The notes: generated by a model not told the origin, from the letters alone. A DNA stretch of 64,000 bases from Oligoflexus tunisiensis (GCF_001748245.1 NZ_BDFO01000001.1:6787346-6851345); one strand, 5' to 3'; positions 26,799 to 37,197 are shown, numbered from the stretch's first letter. Numbers and translations: made by a program.

Positions 26799-28237
26799 CC
26801 CTCGCCCCCAAAAACTTCCACCGCTGAAAAAAGGCAGGCCGGCGAGGCATGACCAACCGTAATTGCCTGATTTGGCTCACCTTTTCCGCAATAGGCCGTT
26901 CCCAAAATATCGCTCGTCCCCTCGTTTCCAACCATCGTCAAATTACGCCAAAAGTTGGCCGAAATTCCCCGATAGTTGGGCTTCCGCACGACCCGCCCGA
27001 GCCTGCCGTTTTCTATGAGACGCGCATATTCACAACCGAACTGAAACTTGTTGCGGGAATCATCGATCGACCACGAGCAGTTGGTTTGCATGAAGATACC
27101 GCGTTCGACAGCATGCACCATGGCGTCCATGGAGTGAGGACCTGGCTCAATATTGAGATTCGCCATGCGGTCGATGGCCGGCCGGTTCCAGGAAACGGAG
27201 CGGGCATTGGCCACACCGGGAAGCCCGGATCTTTGCTGGGAGAGCTGTCCGCCCAGACCCGCGACGAGCAAACCGTTTTTGATCAAAAAGGTCTTCTCGG
27301 CTCGGGTGCCTGTGTCATCGAAATGATAGGAGGCGAATTCATGATCGCGGGTCGGATCAAAGGTCACATTCAAATGCTCGGAACCATACTGGTAGGTCCC
27401 GAACATTTCCGGCCGCACGAAACTGGTGCCGGCATAGTTGCGTTCATCCCCCAGAATGCGATCGATTTCCAGCGGATGACCGATCGATTCATGAATCTGC
27501 AGGATCATCTGATCAGGCGCCAAAAGCAGGTCCATCACACCGGTCGGACAGTTTTCTGCATAAAGAAGCTCAAGAGCCTCCTCATGAATTTGCCGGGCCG
27601 CCGCGCGATAACCGATATGATCAAGCACCTCAAAGCCACCCTGCCGACAGGCGGCGTGACCATTCAGACTGCGCATTTCCGTAACACCCTTGTCATGAAC
27701 AGTCACACCCAAAAGAGGATTGATCATATCAAAGGTCTGTTCGATATCCGTACCCACGGAATTCACAAGGCGCATGTGCCAGCGCCTGAAATGCAGCTGC
27801 GCCTGATGATCAACAAAACGCGCATCATTGCGTTTGAGATCGCGGCAAAGTTCCCGCAGAAGATCAATGCGATCACCGAGGGGGACCTCATCCCAGGATT
27901 GGCGAATGGGCGATTGATAACGTCCGATCTGTTTTTGCAGAGGATCCGCCGCATAATGGGTCACCGACCAGCCGCGGCTCAGTTCGGCCCGGCGTTTCGC
28001 CGTTTGAAAGGCCTGTTCCACCCCGGCGCGTGACGTATCAGCGGTGGCGGCATATCCAGCCGCTCCGCCCTGATAGACGGTCAACATGAAACCCGCATCC
28101 TCGACGAGTCGCGGCGGTTCCACCACATCCTGGCGAACGGCCAGCTGTTCATGCGACCTTCGCATCCAGCGCAGTTCATAGAAATCGACGTCTGTCGCCA
28201 GGGGACGCAGGACCGCCAGAGCATCAGAAACCTGCAT
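26795..28237 (-). CDS. TldD-type metalloprotease subunit
   Basis: 480 residues, typical for TldD (481 in E. coli). Catalytic zinc motif HESIGHPLEID (HExxxH) at about 250, preceded by QMILQI. The later GTAYCGKGEPNQA supplies the conserved Cys region. First gene of a two-gene operon with the TldE-like subunit. The upstream 106 bases separate it from the divergent lipoprotein gene. Confidence 0.9.
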   Translation of the reverse strand: MQVSDALAVLRPLATDVDFYELRWMRRSHEQLAVRQDVVEPPRLVEDAGFMLTVYQGGAAGYAATADTSRAGVEQAFQTAKRRAELSRGWSVTHYAADPLQKQIGRYQSPIRQSWDEVPLGDRIDLLRELCRDLKRNDARFVDHQAQLHFRRWHMRLVNSVGTDIEQTFDMINPLLGVTVHDKGVTEMRSLNGHAACRQGGFEVLDHIGYRAAARQIHEEALELLYAENCPTGVMDLLLAPDQMILQIHESIGHPLEIDRILGDERNYAGTSFVRPEMFGTYQYGSEHLNVTFDPTRDHEFASYHFDDTGTRAEKTFLIKNGLLVAGLGGQLSQQRSGLPGVANARSVSWNRPAIDRMANLNIEPGPHSMDAMVHAVERGIFMQTNCSWSIDDSRNKFQFGCEYARLIENGRLGRVVRKPNYRGISANFWRNLTMVGNEGTSDILGTAYCGKGEPNQAITVGHASPACLFSAVEVFGGEG

Positions 28238-28343
28238 GAACTTATCCTTCCATTCATCAAGGGACCTTCCTGACCCATAGCAATTTGCAGGGGTCCCGTA
28301 AATGAGTCATAATTAAGGAGTCACCGCCTTAAAGGCTTTTCCT

Positions 28344-29099
28344 ATGCATGCCTTGCGAAGCATCAGCGCTATTTTTCTTGGTCTCGCCCTTATGCAGACC
28401 GGCTGCGGGCCGCAGGGTGAAGTCGCGCGCGTCATACATCCTCCGCTGAACCTTGGCGGGCGTGAGGCCCGGGATCCGTCGGCGAAAACCATAGCCTCAT
28501 TTCAGAGAACCCGGCCGGGTCTGCCGCCGCGCTGCCGTCTTGAAGTGCGGGTCAAGGACACCTTCTGCATCAGCTGCGATGAAGGGGGCACCGATATCGA
28601 ACGCTGCTATGCTTTTCGCGGTGTTTTTGATGAGGTCGGAAATTGTGTTCATTCGACCGAACATATCAAGTGTCTGAATGTCACACCTCCCTTTGCGCTG
28701 AATATTGCCCTCAAAGGTTCCTTGGAAAAAAGCCTCGTGGAGAACACCCGGATGTGGCAGGAGAGTCTGCGGGCGATTGCCAAACCCGAGCTGAATCCCG
28801 AGCTTCAGGCCGCTTTGGAACAGGGAATGGAACAGACCGGACAGCTGGTCGCGGTTCTGGTCAAGGCCGGCAAGCCACCCCAGTGGATGGACGAGGCCCT
28901 GCCGCAACTCACGCCACCTTTGAAAAAAGCCGTCGCCGCGCTGCAGCAGCAGAAGGAAGCCGGTCAACTGAAACTGCTCCAGGTCCTGCAGGTCAGCCGC
29001 CAGATTCTGGAAGTCAGCGGCACCCCCGCTACCGTTTTGCCTTACTGGGAAGCCCTCAGCGTGGAAGGGCTGGAGGAGCCGCGGGAGGTGGAGGAGTAA
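28344..29099 (+). CDS. lipoprotein of unknown function
   Basis: 251 residues with a short signal and lipobox LMQTGC. A Cys-rich segment follows (CRLEVRVKDTFCISCDEGGTDIERCYA), then a long helical, charged C-terminal half (ELNPELQAALEQG...LKLLQVLQVSRQ) likely to be a coiled coil. No recognised domain. It converges on the LOG gene, with stops four bases apart. Confidence 0.65.
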   Translation: MHALRSISAIFLGLALMQTGCGPQGEVARVIHPPLNLGGREARDPSAKTIASFQRTRPGLPPRCRLEVRVKDTFCISCDEGGTDIERCYAFRGVFDEVGNCVHSTEHIKCLNVTPPFALNIALKGSLEKSLVENTRMWQESLRAIAKPELNPELQAALEQGMEQTGQLVAVLVKAGKPPQWMDEALPQLTPPLKKAVAALQQQKEAGQLKLLQVLQVSRQILEVSGTPATVLPYWEALSVEGLEEPREVEE

Positions 29100-29103
29100 A
29101 GGC

Positions 29104-29796
29104 TCAGGCTTGCGTTTCCGCCTCGGCCTTCTTCCTGTAAAACTCCTGAATGCTCGGCATCAAAGCCGTCACCACGTCATCCACCGACCGCACGAGAACG
29201 ATCTGGTCAAAATCCTTGCGGTCCATCAGTTTGCGGTCCAGCGGATATTTTTCCATCCAATCCAGAAGACCTTCCCACATGCCACCGAGCAGAATGAAGG
29301 GCCTCGGCGCGATATGACCGACCTGCATCAGCTGCCAGGTGTAAAACAATTCCAACAGAGTTCCGATGCCGCCAGGGGTCACCACGACGGCGTGGCTGAT
29401 CCGCATGAATTCATCCAGGCGCGATGAAAAGCGGCGATGATGGTACTTCACATCGAGATGGGAATTCGCATCGGTTTCAAAGGGCAATTCGATATGCAAA
29501 CCATAGGAGCGGCTCTGATTGCTGCCCTCTTTTGCTCCCACATTGGCCGCTTCCATCAGGCCTGGTCCACCGCCGGTCACGATATCAACACCCTGCTGCG
29601 AAAGCTTTTTCGCCAGTGCATAGACCTGCTTGTACTCGTCGGTGTCCGGCTTGATCCGGGCCGATCCGAAAATGCTCACGCGATAAAAGTCACTGCCGAT
29701 TTCTGTGACGAGGCTATCGAGATCAGCGACGATTTCATTGAGTTGCTGTATTTTTTTACTGAGAAACTTACGAACGCGTTTTGGTTCTACCGCCAT
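29104..29796 (-). CDS. LOG family protein (cytokinin riboside 5'-monophosphate phosphoribohydrolase-like)
   Basis: 230 residues from the ATG at 29796 with GAGGAG upstream; an upstream in-frame ATG at 29844 would add 16 residues with poorer ribosome binding. The family motifs are VTGGGPGLMEAAN and TPGGIGTLLELFYTW (PGGxGTxxE), with SIFGSARI at the start. LOG-type enzymes release nucleobases from nucleoside monophosphates. Older annotations call these lysine decarboxylases, which is a misnomer. Confidence 0.9.
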   Translation of the reverse strand: MAVEPKRVRKFLSKKIQQLNEIVADLDSLVTEIGSDFYRVSIFGSARIKPDTDEYKQVYALAKKLSQQGVDIVTGGGPGLMEAANVGAKEGSNQSRSYGLHIELPFETDANSHLDVKYHHRRFSSRLDEFMRISHAVVVTPGGIGTLLELFYTWQLMQVGHIAPRPFILLGGMWEGLLDWMEKYPLDRKLMDRKDFDQIVLVRSVDDVVTALMPSIQEFYRKKAEAETQA

Positions 29797-29898
29797 GCAG
29801 GAACTCCTCAAGGCCATGCAATCCATCAGTGTCCAGGTTAGCAAACTGGAAACGCGGAAGGATAGAGGATTCTGGCGTTAGCTCCAGAACTCGGTACG

Positions 29899-32253
29899 TC
29901 AACTAGGACGAACAATCCGCTGCCCATCGAGGACTTCAGGCGGCGCGTCTTCACCTGATTTTTTAGGCAGCTCGTGGCTCAGATGCAAACCGCGGGTCCC
30001 AAACAGCGCATCCCAACGCCGCACGATAACCTCCAAGGGCAGACAGAGCAAAAGAAGCAGGGCCCAGCCTGTGGAAAAGACCCAGTAGTAGTCCGGAATC
30101 ACCTTCTGCTCGGTGCGTTTGATGGCCGTGAGATCGCCGGTAACCTTGGACAGCCAATCCTGGATTTGCACCGTTTCCTGCTCGCTTTCCAGTTCAACCA
30201 GAGCCGCGCCGGTCAGGGTCTGCAGCTGACTCAAGCGATTGAAGGAACCTTCCATTTCCCGATCGGCGAAGACCTCGGGCACCACACCATAGATCGAGGC
30301 TTTGACCTGACCGAAGGCCGGATGGGCCCCTTCAATATTGAGTTCACAGGCTAGACCACTGGCCAAACGGGTCGGCAGGGAACCGCTCAGCACCCACTGA
30401 TCCCCGCTCACCATCTGTCGCAGAACATCCTTCGAGGGCACGACCTGACCGCAGACTCGAAACTGCCAGTCGCTGCCTTCATTGATAAAGCGTGCGGCCG
30501 GACCCCGCACCCGCACGGACCAGGGCGTATAGGAACCCTGCGTTTGCAGACTGAGGTCCTGCAGCCAAAGGGGTCTTTGCATCTCCTCACGCAGGAGCCA
30601 GGTCATCGCCGAGCGCAGAAAACTGTGATAGGTTTCACGCGATCCCTTGGGGCCAGGATTCATCGCGAGCTGCCAAAGGGAATCGGAAAAGAGCCAGATC
30701 GCGCGTCCTTTGCCTGGATAGGAGGCTGCCGCCAGAAGACTCTCCCGACCATCCGCAGTTTCCGCCATCAAAAGAGGCGTCACGCCCTCCTCCTGAAGCT
30801 GCACCTGATCGAGTCGATGCAGGCCTTTGAAGGAATCCTCGGGTGACAGATTCAGATCAAGTTTGATCCAGTCTTCAAAAACCGTGGCCAGCGTGCGTTT
30901 TTCGCGATCAGGTTCGGCGGCCTTGATGGTGAAGCGCAGATCGGGATCATAAGGCACGGCCGGTGGGTTCAACCAGTCGCTGACATTGTCGTTGCGCGGT
31001 GCCACGCCTGGCGTTTTAAAGGGCAGCAGCGTGGCCAATGGCGAAGAGCTGAGATCGAGTTCATGCAGAGCGCGAGGTCCCCCGATAAAGAGCAGGCCTC
31101 CGCCATTCATCACGAAGTCCACCAGATTTTTTTGATAAGCGGGTTCCAGAAATTGATAGAGCGAAAAGTTTTGAATGACCACGGCGCGGAAGTTCGGCAG
31201 TTCCTCATTGAAGAGACGGTCCACCGGAAACGGAATCAGACTCAGTTCACGTTCATTGGTCAGCTGCACATCGGTGGGATCACGCAGGATGAAAAAACTG
31301 ATCATGTCATACTTGGGTTCGGACTTCAGATAACGCCGGACAAAGCGCCCATCCCAGCTCGGTGAGCCGAGAAGATGCAGGATGCCGATCGTATTCGGCA
31401 GGATCTCCAGACTTTTATAAAGGGTGTTGTCCCAGATCGTGGATTCATTGCCAACCGGCAGCGCCTGCACCTTGATCAGATGCGTCCCGCGCGGCAGAGG
31501 CGGCAGAGGAATGGTGACCGTCAGCTGCGATTCCCCGGGGCGGAAGGTGACATTGAGCGAAGCCAGATTGCGGGCCAGCACCGAGGCCTGGAGTTGAACC
31601 GTCAGCTCCTGATCCAGACTTTTTCCACGCCTATACACAGTGGTTTCGAGTTCAATGTTCTTCTGATCGAAACCAAAATCCGGTCCACCCACCATATCGA
31701 GCCAGATGTTATCCTGCTCGGCATGCGGGCTCGCCAGGATCAGACCCCGCTGCAAACCTTCACGGCGTCCCATGTCCTTGAGCTGCTGGGGCCACGGCTG
31801 GTTGGGCTGCGAATCCCCACCATCGGAGAGAACGATCCAGGGATCGACACCCGTGAGCGGCAGCCAGCTGCGAATGCCGAGAGACAGTGGCGTAAAGCCC
31901 TCCCCCACCTCATCGGAAATTTCCGAGAGCTTCGTCTCCTGCAGACGGCAGGCCATCTGCCGACAGGATTCATCCAGACGGCTTAAAAGGTTTGTGGTCC
32001 GCAGCCGGGAAACCGGATCATTCATGCTCGCGGAATCATCGCGTAGTATATGAATGGTCTTGAGGCTCACCGAACTGGAAATCAGCTCCTTGTCCATCCG
32101 GGGAAAGACGGCGAGCAGAATGGGTGCGACCCAGCCCACCCGCAAAACAAAGGCCAGAAGACCCCGCTGCCAGCCGTAACGGCGAATCCACAGCCCAGCC
32201 AAAATCACAAGACCAACGCACACGGCGATAAAAAGTTCTCGAAAGTCCTGCAC
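29899..32253 (-). CDS. large membrane protein with VWA-type MIDAS and glutamine-amidotransferase-like domain
   Basis: 784 residues. Two N-terminal membrane helices are followed by a von Willebrand-like domain whose metal site reads DDSAS (DxSxS) near residue 72. Then come a beta-rich region and a GATase-1-like region (VIQNFSLYQF...NGGGLLFIGGPRAL), and a last membrane helix around 735 (VFSTGWALLLLLCLPLEVIV). Fourth gene of the MoxR operon. Related large VWA membrane proteins occur with MoxR ATPases; a chaperone or metal-insertion role is inferred. Confidence 0.75.
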   Translation of the reverse strand: MQDFRELFIAVCVGLVILAGLWIRRYGWQRGLLAFVLRVGWVAPILLAVFPRMDKELISSSVSLKTIHILRDDSASMNDPVSRLRTTNLLSRLDESCRQMACRLQETKLSEISDEVGEGFTPLSLGIRSWLPLTGVDPWIVLSDGGDSQPNQPWPQQLKDMGRREGLQRGLILASPHAEQDNIWLDMVGGPDFGFDQKNIELETTVYRRGKSLDQELTVQLQASVLARNLASLNVTFRPGESQLTVTIPLPPLPRGTHLIKVQALPVGNESTIWDNTLYKSLEILPNTIGILHLLGSPSWDGRFVRRYLKSEPKYDMISFFILRDPTDVQLTNERELSLIPFPVDRLFNEELPNFRAVVIQNFSLYQFLEPAYQKNLVDFVMNGGGLLFIGGPRALHELDLSSSPLATLLPFKTPGVAPRNDNVSDWLNPPAVPYDPDLRFTIKAAEPDREKRTLATVFEDWIKLDLNLSPEDSFKGLHRLDQVQLQEEGVTPLLMAETADGRESLLAAASYPGKGRAIWLFSDSLWQLAMNPGPKGSRETYHSFLRSAMTWLLREEMQRPLWLQDLSLQTQGSYTPWSVRVRGPAARFINEGSDWQFRVCGQVVPSKDVLRQMVSGDQWVLSGSLPTRLASGLACELNIEGAHPAFGQVKASIYGVVPEVFADREMEGSFNRLSQLQTLTGAALVELESEQETVQIQDWLSKVTGDLTAIKRTEQKVIPDYYWVFSTGWALLLLLCLPLEVIVRRWDALFGTRGLHLSHELPKKSGEDAPPEVLDGQRIVRPS

Positions 32254-32293
32254 TCAGCGCAACCTCTGCATGAATTCCGGAGGCTGAAAGGCG

Positions 32294-34855
32294 TTAGCGC
32301 AGCCTTTTCAGAATTTCCGGAAGATGAATCTGATCCTTCTTATAATCCGTCGCCAGGGCCACCATCATCAGGTTGATGAAAACCCGCACCGCCTGCTCGT
32401 GCGTAAATTTTTCAAAGCAGCTGCCGGCCCCTGGCTCATTCAAAGTAAAGCGCAGGAAATCACCAGGCACCAGCACCATGGCAATCCGCTGATCAAAATG
32501 GAAACCTTCCCAAACCACATTGCCACACTGAGGCAGCGAGGCGAGCAGGTGAAAACTTCGCATGAGTTCATGATCAGGTGGAATGGGTTTCCAGGCGCCT
32601 TTGGGAATCGCTTCCAAAACAGCCTGTTTAAAGGCCTGTGAGCCGTTGTGATTCTCGACCACCAGAAAACCACCGCGCTGCAACCATCCGGACAACTCAC
32701 CAAATGTGGTCTTGTCCATGGCTTCCAGAATCTGGGGACGATTGACCCAAAGCCAGGGCTGCTGGTACATGCTCCTCTGCACGCCGGGGCTATGGATGAT
32801 CTGATTATCCAATTCGATGCTGGTCCGGCCCGCCACATCCTTGCGGAGGGAGCCAAGGCGCGGCGTGCTTGGATAACCGAGCAGATTGAGCTGCACGCCA
32901 GCTTCCGAAGGCTGCGGCCAGGTTCCCAGGGCCAGCAGCAGAATGAACCACCGCACGGACCACGGATACTTTTGCAAAAGACGCCGCAGACCACTGCCGA
33001 TGATTTCCAGCCAGACGGCGATCACCAGAATAACGAGACAGAGATAAATCCAGGGCCGGGCATCGCTTTCCGTACCCGACGCCGCCTTCTCCCGCACCAG
33101 ACCTTTGGTTCCAAAACTCAACTGCGGCGGCATCTGATCCGGAACGGTGCGGCGTCCGAGACTTTCGCCAAGCGGCACGTTGCTGAGTTTGACATCCGGA
33201 TTTTCATAGGCCTGCGAAATATCCTCGATGCGCGGCCAGCTGATCTGCTTATCAGACCCGGTCGCATATTTTTTCCCGGTGGCCTGGAGTACGGCGCGGA
33301 GCATTAAGGGCAGTTGTCCATAACTGATCTGTCCAGCCCGTAGAGGATTCAAAGGTATGGTGAACGCGACGATCCGCAGGCCCAGCTCCTTGTTGCGCAG
33401 GGACATGGCCACCGCACCGAGGGGGCTGTCGATGTCTCCACCCAGCTGCAAAGCGCCGATCGACTGCAATATGCCAACATACTGATCGCGATGCTCCACG
33501 TTCTCGCAGTAGGAAGGTTTTCCCGTCAAAGGCTTCGGCGCCTGAGCCAGAGCCGCAAAGCAGGTGCAGATCCCATCGTAGCTGCCGAGGTCCTCACCCG
33601 GCAGCAGCCAGACCAGAGCATCCGAACGTCTGCGTTCCAGCGTGCTGCGTTCCGTCACGAAGGTGGGGCAGAAAGCCTGGACCGAAGCCGCAGGACCCAC
33701 TTCGCTGACGATCAGCGAGGGCGCGGTCCAGTGATTGCGGTTCCGGTGAATCTGGTCGATCCTTCGGGTTTGATAGCCCAGCACTTCAAGACTGGTTTTC
33801 AGGTGAAAAATGGGATCCTCGAGAAACATTTCACCACGCGGTTTGGAAATGATCAGGGCATCTTCATTCTGCAGCTGCAGCCAGCTGCGGAATTCATTGT
33901 CAGGCAGAAGATCCTCAGGTCCGGCCGGCGTCACGGTCCAGACCAGGCTGGTGGCCTTGTCCTTTTGCTTTTTCTGCAGCTCCGCCAGAGCCAGGTTGAC
34001 TTCCAACTCGAGGCTTTTCATGTTCGATTCAAATTGAAAATTCTGACTGATCAAGGCCTGCCCATCGAGTTCCGCTGTGAGACGGCCCTGAATCACCTTG
34101 CCCTCTCCCGTGCGGCGCAGCGTCACATGCCAGAGCCCGGTCGGGGCCGCACTGCCGCTGGCCTTCGGTTTGGCTTCATCAATGAAAATGTTGTCCATGG
34201 ACTGCGGACGATCAGGCAAAGGATACCAGGAGATCTGCATCTTTTTTTCGAGATAACGCCAGTTGAAATCCTCCCAGCTGGCCAGGTCGCTGTCAGAGAC
34301 AACAATCAGCTGATCGATATCGGAGAGTTTGCGCAAAAGACTTTCCACTGTCGCCCCGAGTTTCACACCGGCGCGATGAAAACCCTGGGCCTGAAGAATC
34401 GCGGCCACCCGTTTGATATCCGCGTCGAGGTAAATGGTCGGATCGGTGGTCGTGCTGTAGCTCAAACGCGCCTTGCCGTCCATCGCCTGAATGAGTTTCT
34501 GCGCTTCCGTTCCATAGGCGCTGGTGGTCATGCCCAGCGCATGCGAGGGACTCATATCAAAAAGGATATGAGTCCGCCGCAGATCCAGGTCATCCGACTT
34601 CAAAAGCGGTTCGGCCAGCTGAAAGCTATAAATGCCGAGCGCGATGGCAGCCACGAAGAAACAGATGAGCGGCCAGAGCGGTGGCGGAATCCAGCGGAAT
34701 TTCGGCAGCACGGTGAGTTCAAGCGGAATCACACGTAAGATGGGCAGCCAGTAGCGGTCCTTCTGCCGCCGGACGATAAACCAGATCACAAGACCCAAAG
34801 CGGCAGTCAAGAGGGTCGCCATCATCATAGGACCGCTGCCCTGATTTCCCATCAA
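32294..34855 (-). CDS. BatA-like membrane protein with DUF4159 domain
   Basis: 853 residues. N-terminal membrane helices (about 10-75) and a VWA-like domain with DMSPS (DxSxS), a middle extracytoplasmic part, a further membrane helix near 625 (IYLCLVILVIAVWLEII), and a C-terminal region ending VRVFINLMMVALATDYKKDQ, which matches DUF4159. ATGA overlap with the DUF58 gene. Together with MoxR and DUF58, this is the classic aerotolerance-like module (BatA/MoxR/DUF58). Confidence 0.78.
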   Translation of the reverse strand: MMGNQGSGPMMMATLLTAALGLVIWFIVRRQKDRYWLPILRVIPLELTVLPKFRWIPPPLWPLICFFVAAIALGIYSFQLAEPLLKSDDLDLRRTHILFDMSPSHALGMTTSAYGTEAQKLIQAMDGKARLSYSTTTDPTIYLDADIKRVAAILQAQGFHRAGVKLGATVESLLRKLSDIDQLIVVSDSDLASWEDFNWRYLEKKMQISWYPLPDRPQSMDNIFIDEAKPKASGSAAPTGLWHVTLRRTGEGKVIQGRLTAELDGQALISQNFQFESNMKSLELEVNLALAELQKKQKDKATSLVWTVTPAGPEDLLPDNEFRSWLQLQNEDALIISKPRGEMFLEDPIFHLKTSLEVLGYQTRRIDQIHRNRNHWTAPSLIVSEVGPAASVQAFCPTFVTERSTLERRRSDALVWLLPGEDLGSYDGICTCFAALAQAPKPLTGKPSYCENVEHRDQYVGILQSIGALQLGGDIDSPLGAVAMSLRNKELGLRIVAFTIPLNPLRAGQISYGQLPLMLRAVLQATGKKYATGSDKQISWPRIEDISQAYENPDVKLSNVPLGESLGRRTVPDQMPPQLSFGTKGLVREKAASGTESDARPWIYLCLVILVIAVWLEIIGSGLRRLLQKYPWSVRWFILLLALGTWPQPSEAGVQLNLLGYPSTPRLGSLRKDVAGRTSIELDNQIIHSPGVQRSMYQQPWLWVNRPQILEAMDKTTFGELSGWLQRGGFLVVENHNGSQAFKQAVLEAIPKGAWKPIPPDHELMRSFHLLASLPQCGNVVWEGFHFDQRIAMVLVPGDFLRFTLNEPGAGSCFEKFTHEQAVRVFINLMMVALATDYKKDQIHLPEILKRLR

Positions 34856-35802
34856 CCGATCCTTTCCCCTGTAAGGGCGGCTTTAGCCGTATGCCAGGAC
34901 TGTTCCAGGTGAAAAAGATAACGCTGGATGGAACTCGCATCATGCACCTGCAGATAATGCCGATGCACTTTGACCCATTGATGCTGCATGCTTTCCATCC
35001 ACTGCGCGATGCCCTTCTGCAGATGCTGCTTTTCCAGGAGGATGTCACCCAGATATTCCCGATGCACGGGCGCTTCCTCGAAATAGGAATCGTCCGCCTG
35101 CATCCAGGACACATCCGCTTCCAGGGAGGAGAGAGCATGAATCCAGCTGGTCATGGGACCTTTTTTTTCGAGCAGCCACGGTGGAATCCCATTCAGGCCA
35201 TCGCTGATCCAGATGAAAACATCGGATCGTTCGGCCTGCACAGCGGAGAGCGAACGGGCTTCCGTGGGCACCTTGTCAAAATCCTGGAAGGCATCCTTTT
35301 GCAGCTGTTCAAAGTGAATGGCCAGTTCCGTCGGTGAGCGCACAATCACCTGCTGCAGATCATCCTGCTGCAGGCGGTAAAGCTTCACATGATCACCGGC
35401 CTTGAGATACTGGTAACAAAGATGCAGCGCCAGGCGCCAGCTCAGCTCGCGCTTGGTGCAGAGTTGCCGGCCGATGGCTTTCAAGAGGCGTCCATCCGGC
35501 CAGTTCAAGGTCGGGCTATCCTCGACGAGTATCCGCACCCGACAGCTCGCTTCATCGAAATGTTCGCGAATCACCAGCTGTTCGGTCCGCGCAAAGGCCC
35601 GCCAATCGATCAGCTGCACCGGATCACCGACCGTATACCGTCGGCTGCTGGCCGGCATTCGGGTCGGGCGCATTAGATTCAGACGCTGACTGCCGTGAAA
35701 GCGCATGGTGCGGACCGGCTGCGAGCCCGAGGGATCAAACACATGATACGGAGTCAACTGACCCAAATGAGGAACCGAGGCGTGGCTCGGCATTACATCC
35801 AT
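34852..35802 (-). CDS. DUF58 domain protein
   Basis: 316 residues. The family motif GDPVQLIDWRAFART plus LVIREHFDE lies at about 58-85, and the VWA-like region contains VFIWISDGLNG. DUF58 proteins accompany MoxR AAA+ ATPases and are thought to be client adaptors. The start overlaps the MoxR gene end by 10 bases, and the second in-frame ATG at 35793 is an alternative start. Confidence 0.86.
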   Translation of the reverse strand: MDVMPSHASVPHLGQLTPYHVFDPSGSQPVRTMRFHGSQRLNLMRPTRMPASSRRYTVGDPVQLIDWRAFARTEQLVIREHFDEASCRVRILVEDSPTLNWPDGRLLKAIGRQLCTKRELSWRLALHLCYQYLKAGDHVKLYRLQQDDLQQVIVRSPTELAIHFEQLQKDAFQDFDKVPTEARSLSAVQAERSDVFIWISDGLNGIPPWLLEKKGPMTSWIHALSSLEADVSWMQADDSYFEEAPVHREYLGDILLEKQHLQKGIAQWMESMQHQWVKVHRHYLQVHDASSIQRYLFHLEQSWHTAKAALTGERIG

Positions 35803-36839
35803 CCTTTCACAGCGAGATGGGCTGTTTCTTCGATATGCCTGAGGAGACTTTCAATGAAAACGTCCTCGGCATTCTGCTCGTTCTGCGCCTGCACCACGAG
35901 TTTGATCCGATGGCGCAGAGCCGGTTTCACCAGACGCCGCACGTGACGCCAGCGAACCGTATCCGAACCTTCGAGCAAAGCGAGGGAACGACAGACCGAC
36001 AAAAGACTGATGCCGGCCCGTGGACCCGCACCATACCAAATCAAATGGCGGAGGTGATCCGGGCAGTTGGCATCCTGTGGCCTGGTGGCGCGTACCAGTC
36101 GATTGATGACACCGAGAAGTTCATCAGGCACAACGACCTGCTGTTTGGCATTGATTAATTGCCTGACCGTTTCCACGGACATGCGCTCTGCAGGAACTTC
36201 CATAGCCTGATCTCCGTGCTGTTCGCCCACCAGCTTCGCCTGCGCATGGGCCTGCAGAATTTTTTCTTCCGCGTCCTGGTCCGGATAATCGACCAGCGTA
36301 TGCAGAAGGAAGCGGTCCAATTGCGCTTCCGGCAAAGGGAAGGCGCCTTCCGATTCAAAAGGGTTCTGCGTGGCGAAGACCATGAAGGGGTCCGGCAGGA
36401 TATGGGCGTGCCCACCCACGGTACAGGTACGTTCCTGCATGGCTTCCAGCAGAGCCGACTGGGTTCGCGGCGAGGCGCGGTTGATTTCATCGGCCAGGAG
36501 CAGGTTCACAAAGATCGGCCCTTTGTTGAATTCAAAGGCCTTGCGTCCGGTCTCGGGTTCAATATTCAGAATATCCGAGCCGATGATGTCGCTCGGCAAA
36601 AGGTCAGGGGTAAACTGCACGCGACCAAATTGCAGGTGCAGATGCCTGGCAAAAACACGGACCAGCGAAGTCTTGGCCAGACCAGGGGCACCGGTCATGA
36701 GTATGTGTCCGCCTGAAATCAGGCAGCAGATGGCTTCCACAATCAAATCTTCCTGGCCAAAGATGGACTGGGACACGTCGCGTTTAAGGTCCTGCACCAA
36801 TCGAGCCGCATGTTCCAGTGACATCTTTTGTTCTTGCAT
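35793..36839 (-). CDS. MoxR-type AAA+ ATPase
   Basis: 348 residues from the ATG at 36839 (GGTGAGG upstream). Walker A GAPGLAKTS, Walker B LLADEINRA, sensor-1 ATQNPFESEG and the MoxR motif FPLPEAQLDRF are all present. MoxR ATPases act as chaperones that activate partner metalloenzymes or assemble complexes. First gene of a four-gene operon. Confidence 0.93.
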   Translation of the reverse strand: MQEQKMSLEHAARLVQDLKRDVSQSIFGQEDLIVEAICCLISGGHILMTGAPGLAKTSLVRVFARHLHLQFGRVQFTPDLLPSDIIGSDILNIEPETGRKAFEFNKGPIFVNLLLADEINRASPRTQSALLEAMQERTCTVGGHAHILPDPFMVFATQNPFESEGAFPLPEAQLDRFLLHTLVDYPDQDAEEKILQAHAQAKLVGEQHGDQAMEVPAERMSVETVRQLINAKQQVVVPDELLGVINRLVRATRPQDANCPDHLRHLIWYGAGPRAGISLLSVCRSLALLEGSDTVRWRHVRRLVKPALRHRIKLVVQAQNEQNAEDVFIESLLRHIEETAHLAVKGWM

Positions 36840-36996
36840 CGACGCCTCACCTTTCACGGAATTGCAAAATCGGAATCAGCCTCTAGTATCCTACCTCGGC
36901 CCTCCATTCCTCCACAAGAAGATGTCCCTTCCTGCGGCCCGCGGCTTTTCCTAAAACCTGTGGTCCAACCATTTCAAGTCTTTTACAGGAGTTTTC

Positions 36997-37188
36997 ATGA
37001 GAATTTTCTTTCCGAATCCCGAAACCGGTGGAGCCGCCCTGGAATACATTGTCGTATCCGTCTTTGGGCTCTTGCTGGCGATCGCCTCGATTGCTTTTGT
37101 CGGAAACGCGGCCAAACAAAAGCTTGGGGCGATTGAACAGCAGTTGGGCATCGAACTGAAACTGGATGAACTGAATCCGTTCGACTGA
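36997..37188 (+). CDS. Flp-type (class IVb) prepilin
   Basis: 63 residues. The sequence ETG-GAALEYIVVSVFGLLLAI fits the Flp motif, where cleavage after Gly is followed by Glu at +5 and Tyr at +6, then a hydrophobic helix. Mature length about 52 residues. The ATG has an upstream TTTTACAGGAG. Flp pilins are assembled by Tad machinery, and no tad genes lie in this window. It precedes a short unknown gene by 10 bases, probably an operon. Confidence 0.75.
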   Translation: MRIFFPNPETGGAALEYIVVSVFGLLLAIASIAFVGNAAKQKLGAIEQQLGIELKLDELNPFD

Positions 37189-37197
37189 GGCACTTTG

